Source of the DNA: an uncultured Bacteroidales bacterium
GTDB lineage: Bacteria > Bacteroidota > Bacteroidia > Bacteroidales > Paludibacteraceae
Assembly (NCBI GenBank): GCA_900320865.1
Contig: ONTT01000005.1
Location: 1-64,000, forward strand
Direction of reading: 5' to 3'
Length of the DNA stretch: 64,000 bases
Shown here: one piece after another, positions 27,558-37,284 of the stretch
Layout of the letters: every line of letters begins with the position of its first letter
How positions within the stretch are numbered: the first letter of the stretch is position 1
The notes under the pieces: model-generated
What the model saw: the letters and a program-made list of their open reading frames with translations, nothing else
Database searches by the model: none
What the model was told of the DNA's origin: nothing
Program-made: the position numbers and the translations under genes

Positions 27558-28258
27558 ATCTTATCCAAACCTTTCGTCAGTTTGCGCCAGTAATAACGCA
27601 GCGGATTCGTATATTTGAGTTGTTTCCACGGCCGGCTGGAGTGGGGGATATGAACCACCGGATTCGAGATCTGCAGGATGTTGTCAAAACCTAAATGCCG
27701 TGACATATGACTGATGGGGACGTCGTACCAACTCTTTTTCGGATCCAATTGTTGAAAATCATAGGCTTGCAGTAGCTTGTTCGTCAGTAGCGTGCAGCAG
27801 AACGAGAAACGTTTCTTGCATACACCGTCCGCTTTGATCTTCCGCGCATACTCGTACGGGAAATTAATCGCACCCTGCTCATCCGTCGTTACGGCAGCCA
27901 CCATACCTGCTCTCGGCTTTTGACCCTCAACTATCAACTTCCCAATTGTCTCCGGTCGTACAATGACATCGCTTTCAATAATAATCAGGTCCTCTCCGTT
28001 TGCGATACATTTCTGCCGGGCATCCATCAGTACCCATCGGTAATTAGGCGAGGGATGATCCGTGTGCTCCGCAATATGTACCACCTCGATACCTAATTCT
28101 TTGCGAAGGACATCTAACTGCTTGGCATTCTCCGGTGTGGAAAAATCGTCATAGACGGTCAGCGTATAGCCGCTTTCCACAATTGCCCGAATAGCCCGTT
28201 CGGCCGTCTCTAACGAGTCCTTCACCGGCATGATAATATGTACCGTTTTCTCACTCAT
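27554..28258 (-). CDS. Glycosyltransferase family 2
   Basis: This 234-aa protein starts MSEKTVHIIMPVKDSLETAE and has LTVYDDFSTPENAKQL, ANGEDLIIIESDVIVRPETI (an ESD in place of DxD) and a C-terminal IPHSSRPWKQL segment. It is a short GT2-like enzyme of unknown specificity. It abuts the Wzi-like gene directly with no spacer and overlaps the GT2-kinase fusion by four bases. Confidence 0.8.
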   Translation of the reverse strand: MSEKTVHIIMPVKDSLETAERAIRAIVESGYTLTVYDDFSTPENAKQLDVLRKELGIEVVHIAEHTDHPSPNYRWVLMDARQKCIANGEDLIIIESDVIVRPETIGKLIVEGQKPRAGMVAAVTTDEQGAINFPYEYARKIKADGVCKKRFSFCCTLLTNKLLQAYDFQQLDPKKSWYDVPISHMSRHLGFDNILQISNPVVHIPHSSRPWKQLKYTNPLRYYWRKLTKGLDKI

Positions 28259-29686
28259 TTACCAATTACATATCAAGCCTTGCTTGCGAATAGTTATCAT
28301 TGCACCGAAGCTGTTGCCGAATTGCGTACCGAAGTCACCGGCCAGACTCAGTCCGAACTCCAGGTTCCATGCTTGTGGCACGATTTTCTTCACTTCCAGC
28401 AGTACCGCCGTGTTATGATGACGTTTCGGAGCATAGTAATTGCCATAGTTCTCGGCGTGATTCACCATGACCCGATATCGAAAGCCGAAGATATCTCCGC
28501 GAACACCGACATGATGCGCCATCACGCGCGTGTTATCCAGGGTCAGGAGCGGTGATCCGATGATACGGCCGAAATAACTCCAACCCTGCGCATAGATGCT
28601 GTTGAAATAATACGTGTCTGCTCCGCCGTACACCACGCCATCCTTGTCGTGAAAAGGACCACTTTGGTCTGTTGTCTGCAGAAACTCATAGGTGAATCCT
28701 TGTATGAACGGCCATCTGGTCTGCGTTGCACTCACGCCCCATAAGCCGTCTTTGTTATTCATTCCGAAACCGATCAGCCGAACCGGTCCGTCTTCATTGA
28801 TCGCTTGCCAGTAGGCACTCACTTTCCATCCGTCCCCTTTGACGTCCAAAGCCAACTGTTGAAAACAGAGATGGTTTCCCTGCGCATTAATCTGGTCATT
28901 TTGCATCGAGCCGCCTGAACGAACGAAGAAAGCTGCTTTATAGGCCGCCCAATCATTCCCTAAATCACCATACACGGTCGAATAACCTCCCCACTGCGCC
29001 ATATGATGAAACTCATAACTGAGATTCACCGGTAACTTACCGCCCACTCGTACGCCGATATGTTTGTAGTGCAGCAGCGTCCCTTTTACCGTACCTGAGT
29101 TATCAGCCAACCAACCATGCGTCAAACCGCCTTTTACTTCCACATATCCAAACAGACCCGGAATAGGTGTCCAGCGTTCAAAACCGATACTGATCTGCGG
29201 AATGGGATGCGCATTATTGGAAAAATGCAGACTGCCGCTGCTTAACGCCTCATCCCCTGCTCCGAAATACTGCGGACGAATGCCGGCGGTGATATCTACT
29301 ATGTATAAGCGCGCATGCGCGTACAGTTGACTGAAATAACCCGTGATGTCCTGTTGCCCCGAACCCTTTTGACCGCCTCCGAAGCGACCGTCTAACACTA
29401 CGCCGAAGTCATAGTCATACCACCGATTCGAACGGGTAGCCGGTTTAATGATACCTACTTGAAACGTACCGCTGTGCGGCAGTTGAGAAATCTCCCCGCG
29501 GGAGTTATGCCATAGCAGACTCGGTGCTTGAGTACCGCCGGAACTAACTGCCCGTATACTCCCTACGTAGAACAAACTGTCCCGACACGTGTCCGGCTCA
29601 GCCATCGGTAAGGGCCACCAGTCCCATGCGCTTACTTGAACGGCGCAAAGAAGAAGGAGAACAATATGTGCGAATCTATTCTTCAA
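28259..29686 (-). CDS. Capsule assembly Wzi-like outer-membrane protein
   Basis: This 475-aa protein has a signal peptide (to about SAW). A large barrel follows, with Wzi-family features including GQQDITGYFSQLYAHARLYIVDITAGI, AGDEALSSGSLHFSNNAHPIPQ, YGDLGNDWAAYKAAFF and GWSYFGRIIGSPLL. Wzi proteins anchor or assemble capsule at the outer membrane. Gene order with the GT operon supports a role in surface polysaccharide. It overlaps the kelch lipoprotein gene by 11 bases. Confidence 0.8.
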   Translation of the reverse strand: MKNRFAHIVLLLLCAVQVSAWDWWPLPMAEPDTCRDSLFYVGSIRAVSSGGTQAPSLLWHNSRGEISQLPHSGTFQVGIIKPATRSNRWYDYDFGVVLDGRFGGGQKGSGQQDITGYFSQLYAHARLYIVDITAGIRPQYFGAGDEALSSGSLHFSNNAHPIPQISIGFERWTPIPGLFGYVEVKGGLTHGWLADNSGTVKGTLLHYKHIGVRVGGKLPVNLSYEFHHMAQWGGYSTVYGDLGNDWAAYKAAFFVRSGGSMQNDQINAQGNHLCFQQLALDVKGDGWKVSAYWQAINEDGPVRLIGFGMNNKDGLWGVSATQTRWPFIQGFTYEFLQTTDQSGPFHDKDGVVYGGADTYYFNSIYAQGWSYFGRIIGSPLLTLDNTRVMAHHVGVRGDIFGFRYRVMVNHAENYGNYYAPKRHHNTAVLLEVKKIVPQAWNLEFGLSLAGDFGTQFGNSFGAMITIRKQGLICNW

Positions 29687-30650
29687 TGCGATAGAGTTTA
29701 TCGATGGCTGTTCCTGTTTCGTCTTCTCCCAAACCGAAATAGACGGTGCCGTCTATCGTGAATGCGATTTGGTTCTCAGCACGACCACAAGGCATCGTGC
29801 CGCACCATTCCCACCGGTCTTTCTCCGGCGAATAGCGCAGATAGGTATCGAATATCTCACCTCCGGTCATGTCGCCTCCGAACGCGCGCCCGCCGAAGAT
29901 ATATACATAGTCTTTGTCCGCCGCACATGCACTGAATTCCCTTCCTTTGCCGGGTAGGGCACTGCAAGCGCTCCATTGAATATCCGGTAGTGTTACACGA
30001 TACCAATCCCGTAAGTTATGACTGTTAAATCCCAAACCGAAATAGGCGAAACCATTTATAGCTGCTCCGGCGCAACCGAACGCCCTGAGCGCATCATTAT
30101 CACGCTCCGGCAGTCGTGACCAAGTGTCAGAAGAAGGATCATACTGCCATACTTCATTCTGCTGCACATACCCGCAACCGTAGAACACGTACAGACGATG
30201 GTTGATGCAATATGTTACAGGCGCCACCGTGTTATCCGAAGGGTAATTCGCCAAAGGCTTCCATGTATTCGTACTTGGGGTGTATTCCCACCAGTCTTTC
30301 AGATACGCCGAATCGACGTAGGCTTTTTGGGCGGCATAGCCTAATCCAACATAGATCTTATCCCCATCCGTAACCATCGCCGCATTCACGCGTGCCTCTA
30401 ATGGCGTAGCACCCAAACCGGTCCATTGGTCCGTAGCCGAATCATAGACCCATAAGTCGTTAAGATACGTCCCCGTACTGTCTCGTCCACCGAACACATA
30501 CGCTTTTTCGGCCATAGCACAGGAACGCGCGCTCGCACGACCTTTAGGCATGGACGCGCATGGATGCACACGCAACGTGATCTCGGGTGCACTCGTGCAA
30601 GACGCTAAAAGCACCGACAGAAGCAATATGTACCATTTATTCTGCCGCAC
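29676..30650 (-). CDS. Kelch-repeat lipoprotein
   Basis: This 324-aa protein has a lipoprotein signal ending LLASC. About six kelch repeats follow (for example [35 protein letters not shown]), giving a predicted beta-propeller. Such proteins are often cell-surface or periplasmic binding proteins; the ligand is unknown. It sits between the Wzi-like protein and lptB, overlapping both, and may contribute to export or retention of the surface glycan. Confidence 0.82.
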   Translation of the reverse strand: MRQNKWYILLLSVLLASCTSAPEITLRVHPCASMPKGRASARSCAMAEKAYVFGGRDSTGTYLNDLWVYDSATDQWTGLGATPLEARVNAAMVTDGDKIYVGLGYAAQKAYVDSAYLKDWWEYTPSTNTWKPLANYPSDNTVAPVTYCINHRLYVFYGCGYVQQNEVWQYDPSSDTWSRLPERDNDALRAFGCAGAAINGFAYFGLGFNSHNLRDWYRVTLPDIQWSACSALPGKGREFSACAADKDYVYIFGGRAFGGDMTGGEIFDTYLRYSPEKDRWEWCGTMPCGRAENQIAFTIDGTVYFGLGEDETGTAIDKLYRIEE

Positions 30651-31383
30651 GGGTTTTGCGTTTCAATTCGAAATCACGGCCCAAGTAGTTCTGCCGAACT
30701 ATCGGGTTGGCGGCTAACTCTTCCGGCGTACCGTGGAAGAGGATCTTTCCTTCGAAGAGCAGGTATGCGCGGTCGGTGATCATCAGCGTCTCATCGACGT
30801 TATGGTCCGTAATAAGAATGCCGATATTCTTGTCCTTCAGTCGCCAAACGACATCTTGTATCTCCTGTACGGCAATAGGGTCAACACCTGCGAAAGGCTC
30901 GTCGAGCATCACGAACTTCGGTTCAATAGCCAAACAACGCGCAATCTCTGTTCTGCGTCGTTCGCCGCCACTGAGTCGGTCGCCTAAGTTCTTGCGCACG
31001 TGCGCCAAGTTGAACTCTTTGATGAGTTGCTCCAGTTTCTCGGCCTGATATTCCTTACTGAAGTCGGTTAATTCCAACACCGAGCGGATGTTATCCTCCA
31101 CGGTCATCTTACGAAACACACTCGCCTCTTGCGGCAAATAGCCGATACCCATCTTCGCCCGTTTATACATCGGGAAAGAGGTGATGTCCCGGTCGTTGAA
31201 GAAGATACGTCCGTTGTTCGCTGCAATAAGACCGGTGGTCATATAGAACGTCGTGGTCTTTCCGGCACCGTTGGGGCCCAACAAACCGACGATCTCGCCT
31301 TGTTCCAACTCGATAGACACATCGTTCACTACGGTTCGTTTACCGTATTTCTTCACCAGGTGTTCTGTTCTCAGTTTATCCAT
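30637..31383 (-). CDS. lptB: LPS export ABC transporter ATP-binding protein LptB
   Basis: LptB is the ATPase that powers LPS extraction from the inner membrane by the LptBFG complex. The 248-aa product has Walker [10 protein letters not shown], signature [16 protein letters not shown] and Walker [14 protein letters not shown], and the LptB-like [20 protein letters not shown] start. The basic C-terminal tail is slightly longer than usual. It overlaps both neighbours (13-14 bases). Confidence 0.92.
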   Translation of the reverse strand: MDKLRTEHLVKKYGKRTVVNDVSIELEQGEIVGLLGPNGAGKTTTFYMTTGLIAANNGRIFFNDRDITSFPMYKRAKMGIGYLPQEASVFRKMTVEDNIRSVLELTDFSKEYQAEKLEQLIKEFNLAHVRKNLGDRLSGGERRRTEIARCLAIEPKFVMLDEPFAGVDPIAVQEIQDVVWRLKDKNIGILITDHNVDETLMITDRAYLLFEGKILFHGTPEELAANPIVRQNYLGRDFELKRKTRAAE

Positions 31384-32132
31384 AATGCTACCGGGCAGTG
31401 ATCCGAATGCACTGCCTCTGTTAAGATTTTACCGTCTTTCAGTCGTTCTCGCAGACTCTCCGTTACCCAAAGATAGTCGATGCGCCAGCCTACGTTACGA
31501 GCCCGTGCTCCGGCGCGCCAACTCCACCAACTGTATCGCTCCGCACTCTGGTCGAACACACGGAAACTGTCCACTAATCCGCTGGCTTCCCAGCGATCCA
31601 TCCATTCGCGTTCTTCGGGTAAGAAACCCGATACACCGATTTGACGCTCCGGATGGTTGATGTCAATTGGTTTATGACAAATGTTATAATCTCCGCATAT
31701 AATCAGGTTCGGTCGCTCTTTGCGCAGGTCATTGACCCAAACCAAGAAATCCTCCAGAAACTCCATCTTGAAGTCCTGGCGGATGTCTCCGGTCGTACCG
31801 CTTGGGATATAAGCGTCCACTACGGTGATGTCACCGAAGTCCGCTCTTATCACACGTCCCTCGCGGTCATATTTGGGATTTCCCATACCTACTACTACGC
31901 GGTCGGGTTCGATACGCGTGAAGATGGCTACCCCCGAGTACCCTTTCTTTTCCGCCGAGTGGATATAACTGCGGTAGCCTAACTCCTGCATCGCCATCAC
32001 GTCGATCTGTTCCGGTTGCGCTTTGCTCTCCTGGATACAAAAGACGTCGGGCTGCTCGACGGCTAACCAGTCGAGCAAACCCTTGTTGATGGCTGAACGA
32101 ATGCCGTTCAGATTATAACTGATGATCTTCAT
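31371..32132 (-). CDS. Exodeoxyribonuclease III
   Basis: This 253-aa AP endonuclease/exonuclease (XthA/ExoA) cleaves at abasic sites during base excision repair. It has [46 protein letters not shown] and HSDHCPVAL, covering the catalytic Asn, Glu, Asp and His. It starts four bases before the M6 peptidase stop, inside a cluster otherwise made of envelope genes. Confidence 0.94.
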   Translation of the reverse strand: MKIISYNLNGIRSAINKGLLDWLAVEQPDVFCIQESKAQPEQIDVMAMQELGYRSYIHSAEKKGYSGVAIFTRIEPDRVVVGMGNPKYDREGRVIRADFGDITVVDAYIPSGTTGDIRQDFKMEFLEDFLVWVNDLRKERPNLIICGDYNICHKPIDINHPERQIGVSGFLPEEREWMDRWEASGLVDSFRVFDQSAERYSWWSWRAGARARNVGWRIDYLWVTESLRERLKDGKILTEAVHSDHCPVALWIN

Positions 32133-32135
32133 AGA

Positions 32136-33695
32136 TTAAAGACGATTGCCTAAGATATCGTATTTCTTGCCGTCGCGGAAGATGACTACACGACCGTTCT
32201 CAATTTGCTTAACGGCTGCCGCTGCGGCTTCTACGTTCTCTACGTCCAAGTTGATGGTTGCTCCGCCGCCATTGACATCAAAGGTGATGACACCCTTTTC
32301 CGTCAACGCGATGTTAGTCACCTGATAGTTGGTGTTCTTTGTGAACATTGTGGCACCTGCCGGATACAGGTCTGTCGATTTATCCGAATAAGAAGACGTG
32401 TTGGTCTTTGCTTCGATCAAATCCACACCCAGGCTATTGGCGTAGTTGTTCACGGTGTTGCCTGCCCATCTGTCACGGTTCCATTTAATTTTGGTAATCA
32501 TCAAACCGGAGCCCTTGAGGTACTTGTCCCAGCCCTCCCGTTTACGGTTCTCAAACATATAGAATGTACTCGGACTCGGGGCAAGGATATCACTGATGGC
32601 ATCACCGTTCTCCGTCATATATACTGCGCCTGCAGTCTCCACCATCGGCGGCAGAATGACAGAAGCGTTTTGATTTACCAAACGCGGTTGGAACCAACCC
32701 ATGAACCAACGCTCGTAAGCCGAGTAGTTAGGAGGCGTGTTGCCGTTGTTGTTATACGGTCCGTAGTCCATGATATCCCAACTTCCCAACGTACGATGGG
32801 AGGCGTCTTCCGTGGTAGCATAGAAATCCGGTAAACCCATCACGTGACTGAACTCATGGCAGAACGTACCAATACCGTCGCGTTTCTTGGTTTGATATTC
32901 CTTTTCGTTCAGACAGCAGTAGTGATCTACCGTCTTGCCGTCCAATTCAAATGCCAAACTTGGATCATAACGACTCAACTCCCATTGATGCGGCCAAATC
33001 GTGTTCGCCGGAGCACCACTTGCTTCGCCATAACCGGCGTAAAGGATAACGACCCAGTCTACGTAGCCGTCATTGTTGAAGTCGTAGTTGCTGAAGTCGA
33101 TGCCTTGATCATGGGCTAACTTACAAGCCTCAACAACCAACTCACCGGCATGTTTGTCCTCGCCGTTATAGTCGTTCTGACCATAGTAAGACATCTGTTT
33201 GCTTACCTTTACCGGACCTACCACGTCCAACTGCAGGTTGTATTGACCCCAACTCTGATCCATGAAATACTTATGAATTGAACCCGTAGCACCGTTGTAG
33301 GTGTAGTTCTCACCCATCGCCCATTCGGTCATCTCTGCATTCGTAGCTTCGAAGTCCAGGTCAGAGAAACTTACCAAAATAACGGCTCCACGCGGAGCAA
33401 GAAGACGGTCTGTTCCGGTTTCTGCCTTTGCACGACGTACTTTTGCGCGGTTACCTTCCGTTTTCGCGCGCATACGAAGGGCTTTCTTCTCTTCCGAGAT
33501 AGGAAGCAAGGTCTCTTCGTCTAACCAATTACCTTCTGCATCAGTGATGTAGTGATAGCACTCGTCTCCTTGTACGAAGACTGTTTTCTCAGTACCATCA
33601 GCTGCCGTGCGAACAACACCGCCACGACGAGCCGGTACAGCCATGACTGCCATTGCCATCCCGGCAACGAACAGAGTAGTAAAAATCTTTTTCAT
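32136..33695 (-). CDS. M6 family secreted metallopeptidase with short C-terminal tail
   Basis: This 519-aa protein has a signal peptide and a propeptide-like N-terminal region (about residues 20-95, with PARRGGVVRTAADGTEKTV and GDECYHYITDAEGNW). The M6 catalytic domain has the zinc motif HEFSHVMGLPDFY and the downstream Met-turn-like LGSWDIMDYGPYN. It also has an EF-hand-like DFNNDGYVDW. The final ~20 residues (ENGRVVIFRDGKKYDILGNR) match tails on two other secreted proteins of the window. It is paralogous to the peptidase at 34060-35634. Confidence 0.88.
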   Translation of the reverse strand: MKKIFTTLFVAGMAMAVMAVPARRGGVVRTAADGTEKTVFVQGDECYHYITDAEGNWLDEETLLPISEEKKALRMRAKTEGNRAKVRRAKAETGTDRLLAPRGAVILVSFSDLDFEATNAEMTEWAMGENYTYNGATGSIHKYFMDQSWGQYNLQLDVVGPVKVSKQMSYYGQNDYNGEDKHAGELVVEACKLAHDQGIDFSNYDFNNDGYVDWVVILYAGYGEASGAPANTIWPHQWELSRYDPSLAFELDGKTVDHYCCLNEKEYQTKKRDGIGTFCHEFSHVMGLPDFYATTEDASHRTLGSWDIMDYGPYNNNGNTPPNYSAYERWFMGWFQPRLVNQNASVILPPMVETAGAVYMTENGDAISDILAPSPSTFYMFENRKREGWDKYLKGSGLMITKIKWNRDRWAGNTVNNYANSLGVDLIEAKTNTSSYSDKSTDLYPAGATMFTKNTNYQVTNIALTEKGVITFDVNGGGATINLDVENVEAAAAAVKQIENGRVVIFRDGKKYDILGNRL

Positions 33696-33696
33696 G

Positions 33697-34044
33697 TTAT
33701 TGTGTTACTGTTTTTTTGATTCCTTTTTTGTTCAGCCACTTCACCTCGCATTTACTGCGATCTTCTGCGTTATGCGCCTTGCGACAACTGCTTACCGCTT
33801 CTCCCTTACGGTTCAACTTCGCGTATTTCAACCATCCTCTCTTGGTCTCCACGATCTGCCATCCGTCTTCGGTCATCGTGAAATGCGAATTCTCATCTCC
33901 TCGCAAATACGTACGCAGCGTGTCTCCATTCGGCTGCACGCGTTCTATCAACCCGCGATACGCAGGTACTTTGGCGGGGCCGTTTGCATACGCACCCATC
34001 GCCATCAAAGCCATCACGGCCACTAATAAAAATGTCTTTTTCAT
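33697..34044 (-). CDS. Stand-alone M6-peptidase propeptide-like secreted protein
   Basis: This 115-aa protein has a signal peptide (MKKTFLLVAVMALMAMGAYA). Its PAYRGLIERVQPNGDTLRTY and GDENSHFTMTEDGWQIVE match, position for position, the N-terminal regions of the M6 peptidases on either side, but there is no catalytic domain. It ends in a basic tail (KKGIKKTVTQ), one base before the next start codon. It may be a free inhibitor, chaperone or propeptide, or a remnant of a third peptidase. The frame is intact. Confidence 0.75.
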   Translation of the reverse strand: MKKTFLLVAVMALMAMGAYANGPAKVPAYRGLIERVQPNGDTLRTYLRGDENSHFTMTEDGWQIVETKRGWLKYAKLNRKGEAVSSCRKAHNAEDRSKCEVKWLNKKGIKKTVTQ

Positions 34045-34059
34045 ATATAAAATCTAAAA

Positions 34060-35634
34060 TCAAATATCAAAAATCTCCAATCCCGTCAGGGTATATTTCT
34101 TTCCCTCGCGGAGAATAATTATCTGCCCGTTCTCTATTCGCTTCTGCACCCCCGCTTCGTCTTCATTCGTCGCTTCGAACCCTAACGGCAACTCCCCGCC
34201 TCCGCCATTGAGCAGGAAACGTATCATGCCCTCTTGCTCGGTGATATCTGTCACTTGGAAACCACTCACCTTCGTGAAACTCGTCGCTCCTTCGGGATAG
34301 GCATCGCCCGGCTTGCCGAAGAAACCGTTCTTGCGGTTGGTGTCATCACGAGAAGGTGCCAGACCATCCGCTTCAATCAAATCCACACCCATCTTGGATG
34401 CGGTGTTGTTTACGGAGTTTAAACGCCAGTTGTTATAACTGAACTCCAACCGCGTGATGATCATTCCATGTCCGGGCAGGTAGGTGTCCCATCCCGTCTG
34501 TTGACGGTTCTCGAGAATGTAACAGGGTGGGTATGCCCGTAAAATATTATCCACCGGCTCTCCGCTCTCCGTGATATAACAACCCGCCTTGGTATCCGAA
34601 ACAGGCAAGGTCACGTTGGCAGCAGAGCTCAGTAACTGCGGTTGCATCCAACCCATGAACCAGCGCTCGTACACCGAATAGTTAGGAGGCGTGTTCACAT
34701 CGTTGTTATAGATGCCGTAGTCCATCAAGTCCCACATGCCTAAGGTCTTATGCAGACTGCCGTCAGCCGTGTACAGATCCGGCAAACCCATGATATGACT
34801 GAACTCATGGCAGAACGTACCAATACCGCTGCGCACCTTCGTCACACCGTCAATCTCATTCAAAATGCAGTAGTGATCCACGGTCTTACCATTCAACTGA
34901 AAGGCTTTCCCTTTGTTGCTCAAGTCCGACTGATGTGGCCAGATCGTGTTCGCTGCACCACCGTCGTTTTGACCCAAACCGGCAAATAACACCACTACCC
35001 AGTCCACTTTGCCGTCATTGTTGTAGTCGTACGGACTGAAGTCCGCTCCCTGTGCTGCGGCTAACTGACATGCTTCCACTACCAGTTCATCCGCATGTTG
35101 GTCCGCACCCGTTTTACTGCCGTCTTGGCCGTAATACGCCATCTCTTTGCTGACTGTCACAGGTCCATAGACGTCCAACTGCAGGTCGTATTGTCCCCAA
35201 CTCTGGTCCCGGAAATACTGATGAATCGAACCCGTTGCACCATTGTAACTGTAGTTCTCGCCCATCGCCCAGTCGGTCATGTCCGCATTCGTGCTGGTGA
35301 AAGCCAAGTCCGGATAACTGACCAATATAATCGCCCCGCGAGGCGCTAACAACGTATCCAAACCCGTGGTGGCTTGTACGCGCCGAACCTCGCTCTCTGC
35401 TCTTAGCTCTTCCCTCTTGGCTCTTCGCTCTGCTGTCAACGGCAGTAAGGTCTTCTCGTCCAACCAAGTGCCGTCTTCATCCGTCAGGTAATGAAAAAAC
35501 TCATCGCCATGCTGATAGACGGTTTTCTCTGTGCCATCCGCCAAGGTGCGTACTTGACCGATTCTCCTTGCCGGAGCAGCTATCGCACTAACTGCCACAG
35601 CACAACATATCCATATGCCTAAAATCTTTCTCAT
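34060..35634 (-). CDS. M6 family secreted metallopeptidase with short C-terminal tail
   Basis: This 524-aa protein has the same layout as the downstream peptidase: signal peptide, propeptide-like PARRIGQVRTLADGTEKTVY and GDEFFHYLTDEDGTW, catalytic HEFSHIMGLPDLY, and LGMWDLMDYGIYN. The last residues (IENGQIIILREGKKYTLTG) match the shared tail. The two peptidases are clear paralogues. The gene begins the leftward cluster after the mlaF gene with a 43-nt gap, in which I see no clear promoter. Confidence 0.88.
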   Translation of the reverse strand: MRKILGIWICCAVAVSAIAAPARRIGQVRTLADGTEKTVYQHGDEFFHYLTDEDGTWLDEKTLLPLTAERRAKREELRAESEVRRVQATTGLDTLLAPRGAIILVSYPDLAFTSTNADMTDWAMGENYSYNGATGSIHQYFRDQSWGQYDLQLDVYGPVTVSKEMAYYGQDGSKTGADQHADELVVEACQLAAAQGADFSPYDYNNDGKVDWVVVLFAGLGQNDGGAANTIWPHQSDLSNKGKAFQLNGKTVDHYCILNEIDGVTKVRSGIGTFCHEFSHIMGLPDLYTADGSLHKTLGMWDLMDYGIYNNDVNTPPNYSVYERWFMGWMQPQLLSSAANVTLPVSDTKAGCYITESGEPVDNILRAYPPCYILENRQQTGWDTYLPGHGMIITRLEFSYNNWRLNSVNNTASKMGVDLIEADGLAPSRDDTNRKNGFFGKPGDAYPEGATSFTKVSGFQVTDITEQEGMIRFLLNGGGGELPLGFEATNEDEAGVQKRIENGQIIILREGKKYTLTGLEIFDI

Positions 35635-35677
35635 CTAACTTATTTTACTCTTGCATTGGCGTATACGACATTAATTT

Positions 35678-36442
35678 TTAATCTTTCTTCGCCGCAGTCC
35701 GAACTTTTTTAAACAACTCACTCGCGAAGACAAAGTCATTCAGCGCCTCGTTATCGCTCTCCATGATCTCATGCCGCGAACCTTGCCATTCTTTCTTGCC
35801 GCCCTTGAGGAACAGGATGTTATCGCCGATCTCCATGATGGAGTTCATGTCATGACTGTTGACGACGGTGCAGATATTATACTCCCGTGTGATGTCCTGA
35901 ATCAGCGCATCGATCACCAGACTCGTCTTCGGGTCCAAACCCGAGTTCGGTTCGTCGCAGAAGAGGTATTTCGGACCTAATACAATCGCACGCGCAATAG
36001 CTACTCGTTTCTGCTGTCCACCGCTGATCTCACTCGGCATCAGGTTCCAAACATGTTCCGGCATCTCCACACGCCTTAGACAGAAGGCCGCCCGTTCGCG
36101 CTTCTCCGCTTCGCTCGCATGCGAGAACATCTCCATCGGAAACAGCACGTTCTCCATCACGCTCATGCTGTCGAACAACGCACTGCCTTGGAACAGCACA
36201 CCTACCTCCCGATGCAACATCCGGATATCTTTGTTACGCATCACCGCCAAGTCACGCCCGTCATAGAGAATCTGTCCGCTGTCCGGGGTGTGTAAACCGA
36301 TCAAGGTCTTCAGCAACACGGTTTTACCCGAACCCGATTGACCGATGATCATGTTCACTTTGCCATCCTCCATCGTCGTGCTCACGTGGTTCAGCACCAC
36401 ATTCCCGTCAAACGATTTAACTATATCTTTTACTTCAATCAT
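35678..36442 (-). CDS. Phospholipid transport ABC ATP-binding protein, MlaF-like
   Basis: This 254-aa ATPase has Walker A GQSGSGKTVLLKTL, signature SGGQQKRVAIARAIV and Walker B YLFCDEPNSGLDP, in the MlaF subgroup. With MlaE it would move phospholipids between membranes to keep outer-membrane asymmetry. It follows the mlaE gene in the same direction after a 48-nt gap that contains a palindromic repeat. A third MlaD-like MCE protein is not adjacent. Confidence 0.88.
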   Translation of the reverse strand: MIEVKDIVKSFDGNVVLNHVSTTMEDGKVNMIIGQSGSGKTVLLKTLIGLHTPDSGQILYDGRDLAVMRNKDIRMLHREVGVLFQGSALFDSMSVMENVLFPMEMFSHASEAEKRERAAFCLRRVEMPEHVWNLMPSEISGGQQKRVAIARAIVLGPKYLFCDEPNSGLDPKTSLVIDALIQDITREYNICTVVNSHDMNSIMEIGDNILFLKGGKKEWQGSRHEIMESDNEALNDFVFASELFKKVRTAAKKD

Positions 36443-36465
36443 AATTCTAACCTCTCAACTATCTT

Positions 36466-36490
36466 CCCCCTTTAGGGGGATTGAGGGGGC
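36466..36490. repeat. Short GC palindromic repeat between mlaE and mlaF
   Basis: CCCCC TTTA GGGGG A TTGA GGGGG fills the gap between the two transporter genes. It looks like the interspersed C5/G5 palindromes common in Bacteroidota genomes, and a related element lies inside kdsD. The exact family was not searched. Confidence 0.55.
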
Positions 36491-37228
36491 TTATAACAAC
36501 AATTTACTTAGAATAAGATCCAGAAACAGAATCATTATATTGCTATTCACCACCGCGTTTGTACTCGCTTTACCGACATCCAGCGCACCACCTCGTACGT
36601 TATAACCGTAGTAACTCGCCATACTCGTGATCACAAACGCAAACACCAGACTCTTGATGATGCCGTACCATACGAAATACGGGTTGAACGCGTATTGAAC
36701 GCCTACGAGATAATCGTGCACCGTGATGATATCCGTGAATGCTCCTACAGCCCAGCCGCCTACAAGACCTATCGCGGTTGAGATGATGACCAGCATCGGC
36801 ATCATCACCATGAACGCAATGATCTTCGGCAGGATCAGATAGTTCGCGCTATTCACACCCATGATCTCCATGGCGTCGATCTGTTCCGTGATGCGCATCG
36901 TTCCGATCTCCGACGCGATGTTACTGCCTACTTTTCCGGCTAAAATCAAACATAAGATCGTACTCGAGAACTCCAGTAGCAGCGTCTCGCGGGTCAGCAA
37001 TCCCGTGATATACACCGGCAGGAACGGGTTCTCCGTGTTTGTCTTCGCCTGGATGGTTAAGATAGCTCCGATAAAAACCGATATCAGAAGCACGATCGGC
37101 AGAGACTGCAAACCCTGCTTCTCCAGTTCCCTGCTGAACTGCCGCCAGAACATCCGCTGCCTATCCGGCAAACGAAGCACCTTCGCCATCAAAAGGAAAT
37201 ATTCTCCTGTGTGTTGAAATAAATGCAT
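36491..37228 (-). CDS. Phospholipid transport ABC permease, MlaE-like
   Basis: This 245-aa membrane protein matches the MlaE permease family. It has LPIVLLISVFIGAILTIQ, SEIGTMRITEQIDAMEIMGVNS (the MlaE signature), FMVMMPMLVIISTAIG and a final KASTNAVVNSNIMILFLDLILS. It works with MlaF on phospholipid transport. A Bacteroidota promoter lies upstream at 37253-37284, which would make this the first gene of the operon. Confidence 0.9.
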   Translation of the reverse strand: MHLFQHTGEYFLLMAKVLRLPDRQRMFWRQFSRELEKQGLQSLPIVLLISVFIGAILTIQAKTNTENPFLPVYITGLLTRETLLLEFSSTILCLILAGKVGSNIASEIGTMRITEQIDAMEIMGVNSANYLILPKIIAFMVMMPMLVIISTAIGLVGGWAVGAFTDIITVHDYLVGVQYAFNPYFVWYGIIKSLVFAFVITSMASYYGYNVRGGALDVGKASTNAVVNSNIMILFLDLILSKLLL

Positions 37229-37252
37229 ATATTACCCTTTACAAAAAGCGTG

Positions 37253-37284
37253 CAAAAATACTACTTTTATTTCATTTATGCAAA
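37253..37284 (-). promoter_or_regulatory. Bacteroidota promoter for mlaE-mlaF
   Basis: On the minus strand TTTG (37284-37281), a 20-nt spacer and TATTTTTG (37260-37253) lie 24 nt before the mlaE start codon. The match and position are good. Confidence 0.7.
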
